A stretch of 64,000 nt of DNA from Diphasiastrum complanatum (GCA_029204225.1 CM055106.1:35314361-35378360); one strand, 5' to 3'; numbered from the stretch's first letter, positions 12,395 through 23,646 are shown. The notes: generated by a model from the sequence alone, not told the origin. Made by a program: numbers and translations.

Positions 12395-14591
12395 ATGATC
12401 AACTCAGAAGGGAGCATGGAAGATTTTTCCCAGTTACTGAACACCGAGAGAGTAGACTTTTGCGAATGTAAGCAAGTTGCTTATGCGACTAGTTCAGTTT
12501 ATGGAGCGGAAACTGACTCGCTTAGCGCTACTATGTTTGATCTGCTTTCGTATCCGGTAAAAGATGTCAATGCGGTGACCCCGCATATCTTTCCAAATGA
12601 GCTACTGTTCTGTACTTCAAATCCTTCTACGAGCGGCTCTCTTTACGTGGATTCATCTCTCATGCTTAACACAAAAAATCTCAAATCAGATCTGAGTCAG
12701 GCTGTTCCACAGATAGTGTCCTTGGACAACTCAAGCATGCAGTGCTTAACTGGGTCTTCGTTAAATTCGACCCTGGGCTACCTTCACCTTCCTCAAAGTT
12801 TTCATGAAAATGGACAGGCAATAACTAAGCATAGACTATGGCAGGAAGAAAAGTTTGCACTGGAACATCTGAAGAACTTACCGTTATATGAATCTGATAT
12901 AACTGTTGATGACGAGAGTCAAATTTGCAACAATGGCTCTTACTTGCCCTATTGTAATGCAACAAGCCCCGTCAGTAATACGGGAAATTCTTCAGCTCTA
13001 AATTCAGACGAGTTGCAGACTGATCTTGTGGAAGATAACACAGGAATCTCCAATTCGTTTCAAGTGCTGCTAAGAGAGCACGTCCGATACAAGCGAAGCT
13101 GTGATAGTTTCACTGTGACCGAGAATCTAAACTCCCTGCCATCAGTCCCAGATCATGATCCAGTTTTGACTTGCAACCGTAACAATGTCTCTTTCCTACC
13201 GGTTTCCATGCTTGAAAATTCGTTATTGCATTCGTCTCCAGATTATGATTATTCATTATTTTCCAACATGAGAGATAATATTCACGAGAATCCGGAGCCT
13301 TCAAGATTCTCTCCTGAACGGAATGCAAGCAGCTTTGATCTTCTAAGTTCGATAATAGCTAGTCCATCAACAATTAGCTTCGACTCGCCTGCTGCAAGTG
13401 GATTGGAATATCTTAAAACATCGACCTCAAACCATCTTCAGTGTGTATCGTTGCACCCAACGAAGGGAACGACTTGCTCTGATGCGTATTTTCACAATCA
13501 CTCGGACAAAAAGAATAGTCTTCGCACAAATGTGGATGAAGAACTACACGTGGATTCAAATAACTCGTGTGAGAGCCCGGGCAAATTATCAGTGACTATG
13601 TCACCGAATTTGAAAGAGGAAGGATCGAAGAAGAGGTGCCAAGAGATCAGTTACTTAGCTCGGGAAGATCCAACGGCTAAAAGACGACTTGAATTGGTAA
13701 GGATGTGCCAAATGTTCATTGCAACTAAAATAAAAGCACCAAGCTTCATTGTAAAATGGTTCGCTCCGATGTCAGATTTCACAGTTCGGGTACTTTTTAG
13801 ATTTTAGAAGCAATAGATAAAGTCGCAAAATAAGTAACTAGCTTATTTTATAGAGTAGAAGTTGCTGTGGACATTATATCTGAAATTTTCTAGAACTAAA
13901 CATCATCTCTGTAGAAGAAACTTTTATGAATGTGGTCTCATTTATTAGCAGGTCTGTTGTTTGCTCTTTCTAGAGAGATGGAAATTCATGTACTTTGACA
14001 AGATCATCCTCCTGCACTTCCGGCGAAAGTTGTTGCAATTTACCATTTGATAGAGAAGGAGATAGAAAAATATCCATGTCGTCTAAAGAATTCAGAAACC
14101 AAGCTCTCAATATGGATAACATGTATAAGCCAAGAGCGGGACAAGGCTGTGCAAACGATTCACAGAGCATTGCTGCAAGGGTAGGCTCTTTTCTCCACAT
14201 ACTAGTTGTGCCCTTACGTTATACTTAATACTAACGATAACAAATATCTCAATACATCTTCCAGATCCAGATCAGGCTACAATTCCTCAACGATTCAAAA
14301 AAAGAGTCTACAATTCAAATATGAGTTTCTTTGACCTAGAAGTTCTGAAGTGTTGCCGTTTTAAAAAAATACCAACTATGTACGTATTATCTTGAATGAT
14401 TATTTTTGCTCGTTACTGATTCAAGACAATGTTTTGCAGATTCGTCGGGAGCGCATAAGCGAGCGCTTGAAGATCCTGCAGAACCTTGTTCCCAATGGAA
14501 CCAAGGTAATTGATGGATATTAGTATCTTTCTTCTAGGTAGAGATATAGATAAACAGGAAATTATTTTCCTCTTCCTTTTCAATAGATGAG

Positions 14592-14661
<70 letters not shown>

Positions 14662-16294
14662 GACACACACAGTTTCCTGGTTGTGCAGGTGGACCAAGTG
14701 ACGATGCTAGAAAAAGCTATTAGTTACGTCAAGTTTCTGCAGCTTCAAGTGAAAGTAAGTTCTCAGTCAAAATACGTGACACACATGCCAGCGCGCACAT
14801 GCACATTCATTCATTCATTCACGAAAATCAATCACGTCAAAATCATTCACAGTCGATGATCAATAACAAAGATATAATCTCAAAACTGAAAAGGCTATCT
14901 AATTTTGCCACGAAATAATTCCAACTAAAAGAAATCATTCGGAAGTCCGTTAAGTTAGACTACTATTTTGGAGTGCAATGCATAATATGGAGGACTTTCT
15001 ATTTTGCATCGTGTTTCTACTGATGGACAGTTTTTCACTAGCAGCTTAATAATTCTCAATCTGTCGAATTAAAAACTACACTCCTGAGTCTATCACTAAT
15101 TGAGAGACTTGACATCTTGTTCGTGATCTAAGTAGATATAAAGACATAAAACGACGAATCAATTAAGTGCCTGAGAATTCATTTTTCATGATCGTCAGTC
15201 TTTACTTACAAAAATATTTTTGGATGATTGTGTATTCAAATGTCCATTCAGCAGATTGTATAAATTTTAAGCAGCTTCTAGTCGAACGATGGAAACCTTT
15301 GCATGTTAATCTATTTCATCAGAAACATATCCTCACGACCTCAATCAACTTCGTATTTATCATTTAGATCTACGGCTTTACATTTGAATGTCAGCCTCGG
15401 AAGCTCTCATTTGTGTTTCAAGTGATATGAGCCAGCCATCAGATAGATTTAAGCATGTAGAGAAAGTCAGCAGTCGAACATGTTCCAAATATTAATCTTC
15501 AGAGACAATTTTTCCGTGAACATGAACACGACCCTGCCGTAACTTGTTTTGATTAAGGGAAATCCAGCCTAGTGATGATCGTTATTCTCAGGCTTCAGCA
15601 CATTGTTTGGTTCCCTTGATGGAGATAGTTTACGTTATGCTTCCTGGATGATTGTTTCCTGGATGATAGTTTAAGTTAGAAATTCCTTGTCCTGATTTCT
15701 GAAACACTTCATAGAGTATATATAAAAACCGAAAGATTGTTGGTATGTATTATATACTATACAGTAAATTTTCTTGAATTTTCTATTATACAATAGATGC
15801 TAATTTTCATTAAATCATCGCATTAAAATGTGAGGACATGCTTTCCTTGGCTCTCAATGCTCATCAGCCAGAAAATATTTTTAGGAGAATCAGATTGTAA
15901 GTCTATCTAGAAATGGCTCGAGAGAACTGTGCCAAATGCTGGACTAAGACTGGAGTTCAATTTCATTGGTAAGAAATGCCTGTCAATACTACAGTTTCCA
16001 AAGAATCGAAATAACCGAACGAAAACAGGATTGGAATAAGCTTGACTCGCATGTGTGTAAGTATCATCAATCGCTGAACAGCAGCTGTTCGTTTATCAAA
16101 AATTGAGTCTGCTTATGTGGAAGCGTAGATGCCTGGAAGGCCCCATACTTATGGTCTACGATGGTGTTCTGCAGGTGCTGTCTTCTGATGATTACTGGCC
16201 GAATCAAGAGACTAGTAAGATGCCCAGCTCCGATAATTCCCAGCATGTATCTGATGGCGTGCCAACAGATGGCATAAAACCGAACCCGGAATGA
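12395..16294 (+). CDS. RSL: RSL class I-like bHLH transcription factor, five exons
   Basis: Nuclear DNA-binding factor of the ROOT HAIR DEFECTIVE SIX-LIKE family, which controls outgrowth of root hairs and rhizoids in land plants. Predicted exons: 12395-13696, 13974-14180, 14440-14505, 14689-14754 and 16175-16294. Every junction has GT/AG ends and phase 0, giving 586 aa. Exon 1 (434 aa) is Ser/Asn-rich and ends in a lysine/arginine patch (KKRCQE, TAKRRLEL). The bHLH spans about residues 494-548 across exons 2-4: GCANDSQSIAAR, IRRERISERLKIL, QNLVPNGTK, then VDQVTMLEKAISYVKFLQLQVK. Exon 5 adds VLSSDDYWPNQ, typical of this subfamily, and a short tail. MLEKAISYVKFLQLQVK favours class I. Met8 (12416) is an alternative start. 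The 470-aa ORF reading past 13696 runs into intron 1. Confidence 0.9.
14594..14658. repeat. Compound (TC)n(AC)n microsatellite in intron 3
   Basis: About 29 bp of TC dinucleotides runs directly into about 36 bp of CA dinucleotides. It lies inside the 183-bp third intron of the bHLH gene, about 30 bp upstream of the exon 4 acceptor, and could act as part of an extended pyrimidine-rich tract. Confidence 0.95.
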
Positions 16295-16638
16295 AACCTG
16301 ATCAGGCTCAAATTGTTGCTTCCACCTAGAAATCAATAGCGACTTATCGACCTTTAAACTTAGCTACATTATCATCATTCATTTCCACAATTTGGTCACT
16401 ATAATTTCGGGAGTGTGATTCAGAAGACAAAATGAATATAAGTTCGCATTTAATACCTTCTTTATAGACTCACAGTTGCTTGGCCACAATTTAGATCAAA
16501 CTTTATGTGAGTGTTCTAAAGCTTCAATCTTATTGTATCAAAGCTTCAACGCTAGTAAAGGATAGCGTTGGCATTTTGCTTCATAATGTTTGAAGTGGCG
16601 CTAAATCATGCAGAACCTTCATTCCTCTTCAAATTATG

Positions 16639-16748
16639 TAATAGATAACGGGCCTTGCGGGCCCGTTATGAGTTTTTGGGAGGGCGAGCCCTCCCAAAAA
16701 AAACTCATATCATAACGGCCCCTGTGGGGCGCTTATATTACGTTATTA
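16639..16748. repeat. Foldback hairpin with GC-rich segments
   Basis: The arms GTTATGAGTTTTTGGGAGGGC (16666-16686) and the CCCTCCCAAAAAAAACTCAT region (16689-16708) pair with a loop of a few bases. The outer parts CGGGCCTTGCGGGCCCG and GGCCCCTGTGGGGC are local palindromes. It lies about 350 bp downstream of the bHLH stop codon. Confidence 0.8.
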
Positions 16749-16889
16749 GCACGTTTTAATACGTATCAATATATCATATTGTACCTTATGACCTTATGAA
16801 TACATCAATATCCCGACATATTTCTCTGTCTCTAGCTCGGGAGATTTCTCTGTTTCTCTCTCGTGACTTGCATTCCAATCCATGGCATC

Positions 16890-17410
16890 AAATAGGTATC
16901 GATCCGAATACCCACGGACCTCTGGCCTCAATCGACCGTGAAGGAAATGTGGATGAGGATCTGTCAAGTGGCGTTCACTCTGAGCTAACGTATAACCCAT
17001 GACTGTAGCCTACCGGGCAGCTCCATCTCTAAACAAGAGACTTTCTTTGATCTCGAAAAAACTGCAAGGGTGAAGGAGAAAATAAATCTCAACATGCTAA
17101 GCGTCTTCTGCTCCGGTAGGAGGACAAATTCAGAGGCAGGTTCTAAGCCGAATGACACTATTGGACCGGCATCGCCCATCAGCTTCGTTCCTTCCCATAC
17201 TTAAGACGATGAATCGGAAGACTCCTTGCTCACAAAGACATGGACATCTGCTAAGAGACAGATTAAATGCACAGCATGGGAATGTGCTAAGCAGCGTCCA
17301 GAGCACTGATCGAAGCATCTTTTGCACGGATATGTCTCACAGAAGCGGCAGCTTTGAAAGAAAAGGTAGTAATCTACTTTTTGAAAATCAGAAATCAGTC
17401 AACTAGATGC
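16890..17410 (+). pseudogene. Unrecognised coding-like stretch, frame broken
   Basis: Several plus-strand readings look protein-like and have higher GC than the flanks, but no single frame is open throughout. One contains NTHGPLASIDREGNVDEDLS; after a shift another reads SLPGSSISKQETFFDLEK and SVFCSGRRTNSEAGSKPND, with a stop before DDESEDSLLTKTW. I know no family for it. It could be a decayed gene, unspliced exons, or part of the bHLH 3' UTR. Confidence 0.3.
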
Positions 17411-18034
17411 AGAAACTACAGCTTGTAATTGAAAGCTGCAAAAAGAGACTGATTCAAGTATAGACCGAGCAACAATCGTGGTGATCGCACTGAGGCAGAG
17501 AATGTTCTACGCTCCTGCGGTCCTACGCTCCTCCGGTCCTACGTTCGAGCGAAGCTACACGCCACAACACAGAAGTCTGTGATTGTTGTATATTTTTAAT
17601 ATCGTATACATACATAAATACCGTATAATGTACGGTCCCAAAGAAACACAGACGGCCGATTACGCGATTTAATTCGCAGAAACTCAAAGTGCTAATAACG
17701 GTGTGGTTTCAGCGATTTAATTCGCCTGTTTCTGCTTCGTTAGAAACTCAAAAGTGCTAATAACGTTATGGTTTCACCTATGGGCATCAGTTGTTTTATG
17801 GATAAATGACCATAAAATGAAATGTAAGTCACATATCATTTCTGAAAATGGCATGTGAGCTACTTACCAAATCTTGAACTTCATAGAACCTTTTTAGTAC
17901 CGTTTTAAAAGCAATATACAGTTCATAAAATGTTCACAAAGGATCTAGAGCAGCACATCACATTGGTAAAAAGTGAAAGTGTGTGGGTCATAACAATATT
18001 TTCAGCCATGATATAAACAATCCTTTACGTATAT
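17411..18034. other. Intergenic, no gene recognised
   Basis: It contains a short local duplication: a CGATTTAATTCGC...AGAAACTCAA...GTGCTAATAACG segment occurs twice at about 17665-17765. Otherwise nothing is recognised. Confidence 0.5.
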
Positions 18035-18153
18035 GGGAAGGCCCCTCGGTCCATGTCCTTCCGTGATGGGAGGCACCTCAGGGCGCCTCCCTGAGGCCTG
18101 CCGCCTTTGGGTGCCTCCCTGGCACGCAAGGCCCTCAAGCGGGAGCCTTCCCC
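18035..18153. repeat. GC-rich foldback hairpin with nested arms
   Basis: The outer arms GGGAAGGCCCC and GGGAGCCTTCCCC enclose inner arms GGGAGGCACC and GGGTGCCTCCC. The GGGAAGGC stem resembles the hairpins at 10705 and 11213, so this is probably the same or a related foldback family. Confidence 0.8.
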
Positions 18154-18378
18154 TTGAGTGATAACCAACAGATTTTTTTCTTCTAAAAATAGTCATGAGC
18201 ATACGTACTGCTTTCTAATATTAGAAAGCATGAGACTTAAACTCAGGTCAAATTTTCTAAAAATAGTGATGAATACATTATTACAATTTCTAAAAATAAT
18301 AAGAGTATCTTACACATTGGAAGATGCTTTTGTGACTGTCTAAAAATAATAACAATATGTTACAGGTAATGGATTTTT

Positions 18379-18428
18379 GGTGACTATTCTGCCCATTTTT
18401 GAACAGATTAAAAAGCAGAATAGTCACC
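18379..18428. repeat. Perfect 14-bp hairpin, 22-base loop
   Basis: GGTGACTATTCTGC (18379-18392) is exactly the reverse complement of GCAGAATAGTCACC (18415-18428). Diverged copies of the ATTCTGC segment recur at about 18450-18505, followed by the palindrome TGCCACGTGGCA, which contains a G-box core. Confidence 0.85.
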
Positions 18429-18564
18429 TTATTTTTTTAAAAAATTTAGTGCAGATTCTGCCTTCGTCTGATTGGTCTCAAATTTTTTTAGTGCTGATTC
18501 TGCTTGCACTGCCACGTGGCAGCTAAGGATTGGTTTAAAAAGGGTCCAAAAATCCATTACACAA

Positions 18565-18698
18565 TGGAAGGGGCTGGGCAAAGGCCATTTTGCTCGGTTC
18601 GGATTTCCAAAAATTTTTAGGCTCGGCCCCTCCGGGCCTCGCCTAAAAAAATTCTGGAAATCCTTACCGAGCATAATGGCCTCTGCCCGGCTCCTTCC
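18565..18698. repeat. Foldback element with arms of about 57 bp
   Basis: The arm at 18565-18621 (starting TGGAAGGGGCTGGGCAAAGG) pairs with the arm at 18640-18698 (ending GGCTCCTTCCA) with few mismatches. The GC-rich loop carries GGCCCCTCCGGGCC. The form is a MITE-like or foldback element. No target duplication was confirmed. Confidence 0.85.
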
Positions 18699-19295
18699 AT
18701 AATACATTTAATGCTCCACGAATTCTTGAAACAATAATTAATTCAGGTGTCATATTGTGCCATTTAAGGCTTATTCAAATTACATCGTGAAAAAATATGG
18801 AGGTTGTTAGGCTTGAGAAAAGTATTTTCAATGACATTCACACGTAGTTGAATGGATGATCAATTTTGACTCAGTCAACGACCTCTTTACCGCATTTTAT
18901 TGGGTGCAAAGGTCACTAAAAAGACCATTCCCCAATACTTAAACATCCCCTTGATGTTCATTTTCATGGTTATACATGGTGCATCTTTATAAAACTTTTC
19001 CATCTCATTTTGCAATGGTCAATTTGTTGTAACAAGGTTAATGACAATGCTCGATTGAGACGTAAACGTTGCACTCAAGGTAATGCCATTCTGCACAAAG
19101 CTTGGGTCTCCATAGGAGCATCTTTCAATAGGTAATTACAACACAAGAGCCACTCCTCCTATCTTGGCAACTCTCACAAATCCAAGTCTCACCACGACTT
19201 ACCCCCGTTTGGTCCCTGCCTCTTTCCAAGTAATGGACCCCCCCCCTTTCACATGTAGAGCCCTCTTCTCCGCGACCTCCCCTTTCCTGGTTCCC

Positions 19296-19297
<2 letters not shown>
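18699..19297. other. Intergenic, no gene recognised
   Basis: No credible coding sequence. It leads into a GA microsatellite. Confidence 0.5.

Positions 19298-19371
<74 letters not shown>
19298..19371. repeat. (GA)37 microsatellite
   Basis: An uninterrupted GA tract of about 74 bp. The flanking pyrimidine-rich sequence on its left is unusually GC-rich. ORFs made of Arg/Glu or Leu/Ser repeats across it are artefacts. Confidence 0.95.
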
Positions 19372-19375
<4 letters not shown>

Positions 19376-20279
19376 AATACAAAATAGCCTGTCCTCACCT
19401 CTAGTCTGTGCACCCGCCAATTATTTTTATAGACATCCCCTAATGAGTGTCCAGTTAGAAATCAGAGTTAATCTGATATGCATTATATGTAAGCTCTAAA
19501 TGTGATGATGTATGACCCCAGTAGATGACGCTCAACAAAACCCTGGATGTGTTCGTGCATCCAAGTAGCTCTTTTAGAGCATTTTTGACTAGGTATTGAG
19601 CAAAATATGTCCAACACTTTGGTATACAAACGTATCCGTTTGGAATGGTCGACCATTCTTACATTGGAGCAAGCCTCTTCCACATCTAAGGAAACCCAAC
19701 ATAACAACAAACACTGCATTCGTCTTCGCCTTGCAGTGTCCATTGTTTTGGAACTACATGTAACAACACAGATCATTTTGGGCATTGAATAAGTAGTGAA
19801 TTGTATGAAAACACGAAAATATAGTAGGATGGAAGCATAGACAATGTCATAACAATAAATGTAACGGTCTCTCTCTCTTTCTCTCTACCTTTTTTCATAA
19901 CAACTGAACAAAACACCAAAAAAATCACTTGCTCCACAACATGCTTGCATTTATTCTTTAGTGCTTTTAAGTGTCAATCATTTCTTGTAAATTATGAAGT
20001 ACCAAGCATCATACATCAAACATTGGAATATATAAAAATGAAAGCAATATCAAAGGATAACATGGCCAAGTCATCATCTGAATACTTCGTCTTTACTTTG
20101 ACAAAGAGGATACGAAATAGTTTCCAAATACTTTATGAAATAGGCCAAATACAGGAAAACATCAATGTTCTTAAACATGTTGCATAAAACTTCAACCATG
20201 TTGAACTTCCTAATTACAAAATGCCTACTCCAACACTGAAAACACAAATGTTGTTTCCAATAACCAAACAACATACTTT
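19372..20279. other. No recognised gene; one minus-strand ORF of uncertain value
   Basis: A minus-strand ORF at 19483-19785 (100 aa, with an RRRRM run) has no recognised domain. It lies downstream of the trihelix relic on the same strand. It might be a remnant of the same transposon or gene, but I cannot support that. Confidence 0.3.
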
Positions 20280-21180
20280 CTATGCTTGCTTCATAAAACC
20301 ACAGATAACATCTTTGAGCTCCTTCAAGACATCTACTCTAGCTTGTTCAAATTCTCTTGCTGTTTTCTCCTTTTCGATTTCATGTTTGGCTAAGTTCACA
20401 ATTGCGTTCTCAATGTTTTCCAAGGAGCGTTTGTCCCTCATTTTTTTCATTTGCTAGTTTGCTCTTGTCCACTCGTCTCTCTATATGCGCAGGTTCATCA
20501 CTTGGTTTTGTTGATGGAGGTCCCTCCTGACTGGTTTCCATGTTCACTTCCTCCTCCACATCAATAGAACTAACATGTGCATGGCAAACAACATGTGCTC
20601 GATCATGCATGTACTGATCCACAATGTCAAAGTGCTTGCATTTTGTGGATCTTTTATTTCCAGAAATATTGTTAGCCAATTTGTCTTCTTTGTACTCTTT
20701 GTAAATCGACTTCCACTTCTTTCGACAAGCCTCAACATCTTTATCAAAGTCAGGGCAAGCTGAGCAAAGTCGAATGAACAACTTGTGCCACACATCAATG
20801 CCTTGTTTTGGTGGCTTCAAAAATTCATCTTGCATTTGTCCTCAAACATGAATTAAATTCACAACCTAGTGTTCACTCCATCTTTCCCCCCTTGACCTAT
20901 TGGATACATGAGCAATGTCTTCTGAGTAAACCACCCTTCCCCTTTTCATGTTCGACTGTGTCTCTGCATGTGGCTCATTACCTTGTTGTGAATCAAAATC
21001 TATATGTAGTTCTGGGAAAGTTCTTCTGGCCACAGGTTGTCGTAAGGCCAATTTTTGCAATTGTGTCGATTGAGTCGATGGAACATATTTTGAGTCATCC
21101 AAAGTATGTTGAGTCCAGTCCTGTTGTTGACTACAATCCTCAAATGGCTTATACGGAATGAACCCAGATGCCATGTCCAA
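20280..21180 (-). pseudogene. Trihelix (Myb/SANT-like) DNA-binding protein, disabled
   Basis: One frame runs from an ATG at 21180 to about 20412. The N-terminal part (about 100 residues) is polar and Gln-rich. A trihelix-type domain follows: RGERWSEH, then DEFLKPPKQGIDVWHKLF, CPDFDKDVEACRKKWKSIYK and YKEDKLANNISGNKR. The spaced tryptophans and the KKWKSIYKEYKED helix are the recognisable features. A Lys/Glu-rich coiled coil ends the reading (LENIENAIVNLAKHEIEKE, then ELKDVICGFMKQA), reached only by a frameshift near 20410-20450. A TAG (20866-20868) and a TGA (about 20842-20844) interrupt the domain start. PIF/Harbinger ORF1 proteins use a similar domain, so it may be a host gene or a transposon accessory gene. 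Confidence 0.6.
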
Positions 21181-22354
21181 CGGCTAGTTGTGAGAGCCTA
21201 TAAATTTCAACACCCATTTGTAAACATTTGGTATGAAGTATTTGTTGAGCAAAGATCGACATGAACCAATGCAACTAATGACATATTGATTACAAATTCT
21301 TAACGGTAGACCTCTTTGGTACAAAAAACAAGACACCAAGTGCATCAAGTGCAAGCCTATTTACCATTTCGTATTATGATTGTGGCAAGATAGGATGGCA
21401 TGGATACTACCTTACCACATAGGTCATGCATGAATATTGTCATGAGAGCATAGTGCAAGCTTTAGTCTCTAAAGGCATTCTAGGAATCGTGTCTTTATTT
21501 GAGAGTTCATCTCGGCAAAATGGTTTCTAGTATTGAAATTCTTGCGAAGGTACGTGTAAGATTGAGTTGTGGTTCTATTTAAAAATGGTATGTACAATGG
21601 CAGTCTATCTATGGGAATTCTAAAATAACTTTACAGATTAAATACATGAGCAACCGCAAATTTTTTTATCCCATACTGCAATCTTACATAATAAAAAACG
21701 GAAAGGGTATAATCTGTTTTTGCGCTTCAAGTGTCTGACCCTTTCCAGTGTTCTAGTTCTGATTTTTATGACATTCTCGTGCATCCCCTTATTCTCTGTG
21801 TGTGAACAGAGTTTGAAATGAAGAGAATAATAAAGATTTTAAGTGATTAGCAATCAAGAACAAGATCAAACAGCAAACCAAACATCAACATCTAGAAAAG
21901 GGTATCAACACTCAAAATCAGAACACACTCTATCATTCGCATTCACCATATATATATATATATTTTACATTAGTATGTGCCAATCCAATATCAGAAACTT
22001 TCAAGACCATTCCTACGCCTCAATCACCTTGGCTCAAAGGCATCCCAAGAAAATAAAGGACTTATCATATGACCAATATACTAACCGTTAACTGACTTCA
22101 TGCCCACATGACATGCTAAACTAAGAACATTGTTTTGATTATAACCCAACAGAACTTGTTCAATGGCAGTGGGGCTCCAGTCTCAAAAAGCAGTTGTACG
22201 CATAGATAATGTGGGCGGGTATCTTACTTCTTCCTCGTGATACTTGATACATCAAAAATTTCTTGTTATCATTCTAACATTCTAACTTCAAAGTGATGGA
22301 GGTTTTCAATTCTTCCGTAATATAATCAATAGCTTTATTTTCACGTTATTCTAG
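21181..22354. other. Intergenic, no gene recognised
   Basis: It contains a short TA dinucleotide run at about 21950-21963. No domain-bearing ORF is seen. Upstream exons of the exon-like pair that follows may lie here but could not be placed. Confidence 0.4.
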
Positions 22355-23003
22355 AGGTGATTTTCCCAGCTAATGGAGTTCGTGTTTCATTGAAGATTAG
22401 CCATACAACAGAGATTTTGGAACTGCATTCTGTTAAGCCTTCGGTGCAAATATTTGTGGTTCTAGGAAATCCAGGTTCTCTCTAAAACTTATTGCTGTAT
22501 TTTTGGCCCAACTGTTTGAGTTTTTAGATCAATGATACCAAGAACGTTTTCCTGAACAAGTAGCTTTTATTGAACAACTACATTTTGGCTTTAACTAGGA
22601 AATAAATATAGAACAAGTTCCATAGCACAAGGAACCCTGGAAACAGATCTTGCATTCATGATACATAAGAGTTTGACTCACATGTATTGGGAAACTTGTA
22701 TAATTAAGTTTTCCAGCGAGAGAAATGTTTATAAGGTGTTATGTGTAATGGTCTACTTGGCAGAGAAACATTACCCTTCTTTTGAGGGCAGTCATAAAAA
22801 CTTGCTTAAGTCAATGGTGTAACTACTGAATGCATCCGCAGGCTCAATATGCTGCAATAACCAAAGTTGCAGCCATAATACAGGGGAGCACTTTGTTGAG
22901 TGGATACCACCCAAAGAAGGATGCTTTGTTTCGCAAGCTAAAAGAATACTTAGAAAGTGACAGGAATAAGGCATTCAATGCAAGCGTGTTCCTCCAATCA
23001 TAA
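22355..23003 (+). CDS. Two exon-like segments of an unrecognised gene (partial)
   Basis: Segment 1 (22355-22474) follows a TTATTCTAG acceptor and is open throughout: VIFPANGVRVSLKIS, then TEILELHSVKPSVQIFVVL. It ends at a weak CCAG/GTTCTC donor. Segment 2 (22842-23003) follows a CATCCGCAG acceptor and reads 53 codons to TAA: AQYAAITKVAAIIQG, GYHPKKDALFRKLKEYLE, FNASVFLQS. Composition and codon use look like real coding DNA. The two segments do not join in frame directly, so an exon between them is missing or the gene is broken. I do not recognise the family. Confidence 0.4.
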
Positions 23004-23322
23004 GCACGGGGTTGAATTCAGCTGAGTACATAGAAACATGCTATAGAATACAAAAGTAGTGACTAAACTATGCAAGCAGCCTGATGCACAATGCAATCTT
23101 GCCACCTGATGCGAGCTGATGCGAGTTCATTCATTATTTCAGCCATTTAACTAGATGCGATCAACTGGTTCCCAGCCCAAGCTGTGTTGATATATTAGAA
23201 CAAATGACAAACAAAGAACACATTATTTGGAAAATACAAATCTGTACCTCTTCCTCTTGTTGCGGCTGCTGTAGATGACGATGATGATCTGCTTGGCCAA
23301 AACTGCTACTGGAGATGATGAT

Positions 23323-23646
23323 TCATCTGTCCAGTACGATGGAGAGCAACACTAGGCAACATTGGAGCAGAGAGAGCACAGAGATGAAGATTTTAGAGGT
23401 GGTGGGAGCAGGAAGATCAAGCTCAACGAAATGGTGGGAAACTCCATTGGTTCGTTGAAGAAAAATAATCTGAGAAAAATTATCAAGATAAGAAATTAAA
23501 TTATAACAATTCTCATAAACTAGCTTATCGATATCGAAGGGAGCAAAAAAAATACTAGCAAAATACTCTAATTTGTCAGATGGAATGTCACTGGTATTAA
23601 AAAAATCCATAAGTTTGTCATCTGAGGCCATGGAGGAACTAGCCAT
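23323..23646 (-). CDS. Hypothetical protein, 107 aa, divergent partner of the H3-like ORF
   Basis: It starts MASSSMASDDKLMDFF and continues with an acidic/aromatic stretch (PSDKLEYFASIFFAPFDI) and a hydrophobic C-terminus. No domain is recognised. A TATA-like TATAAATA on the same strand (23925-23932) lies about 280 bp upstream. Four copies of the GATATCG-TCAGCGCGC motif lie between that TATA box and the ATG. The C-terminal part may be intronic read-through, since the last residues are Leu/Val-rich and uninformative. Confidence 0.4.
   Translation of the reverse strand: MASSSMASDDKLMDFFNTSDIPSDKLEYFASIFFAPFDIDKLVYENCYNLISYLDNFSQIIFLQRTNGVSHHFVELDLPAPTTSKIFISVLSLLQCCLVLLSIVLDR

Noticed and set aside
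13697-13807. The 470-aa version of the bHLH first ORF
   Set aside because: The last 36 residues come from reading through a strong GTAAGG donor. The spliced form restores the complete bHLH domain.
20842-20868. RNA editing restoring the stops of the trihelix and H3-like genes
   Set aside because: U-to-C editing could restore the TGA and one TAG, but two of the TAG codons align with Glu, not Gln. Such editing is an organelle process, and these are nuclear genes.
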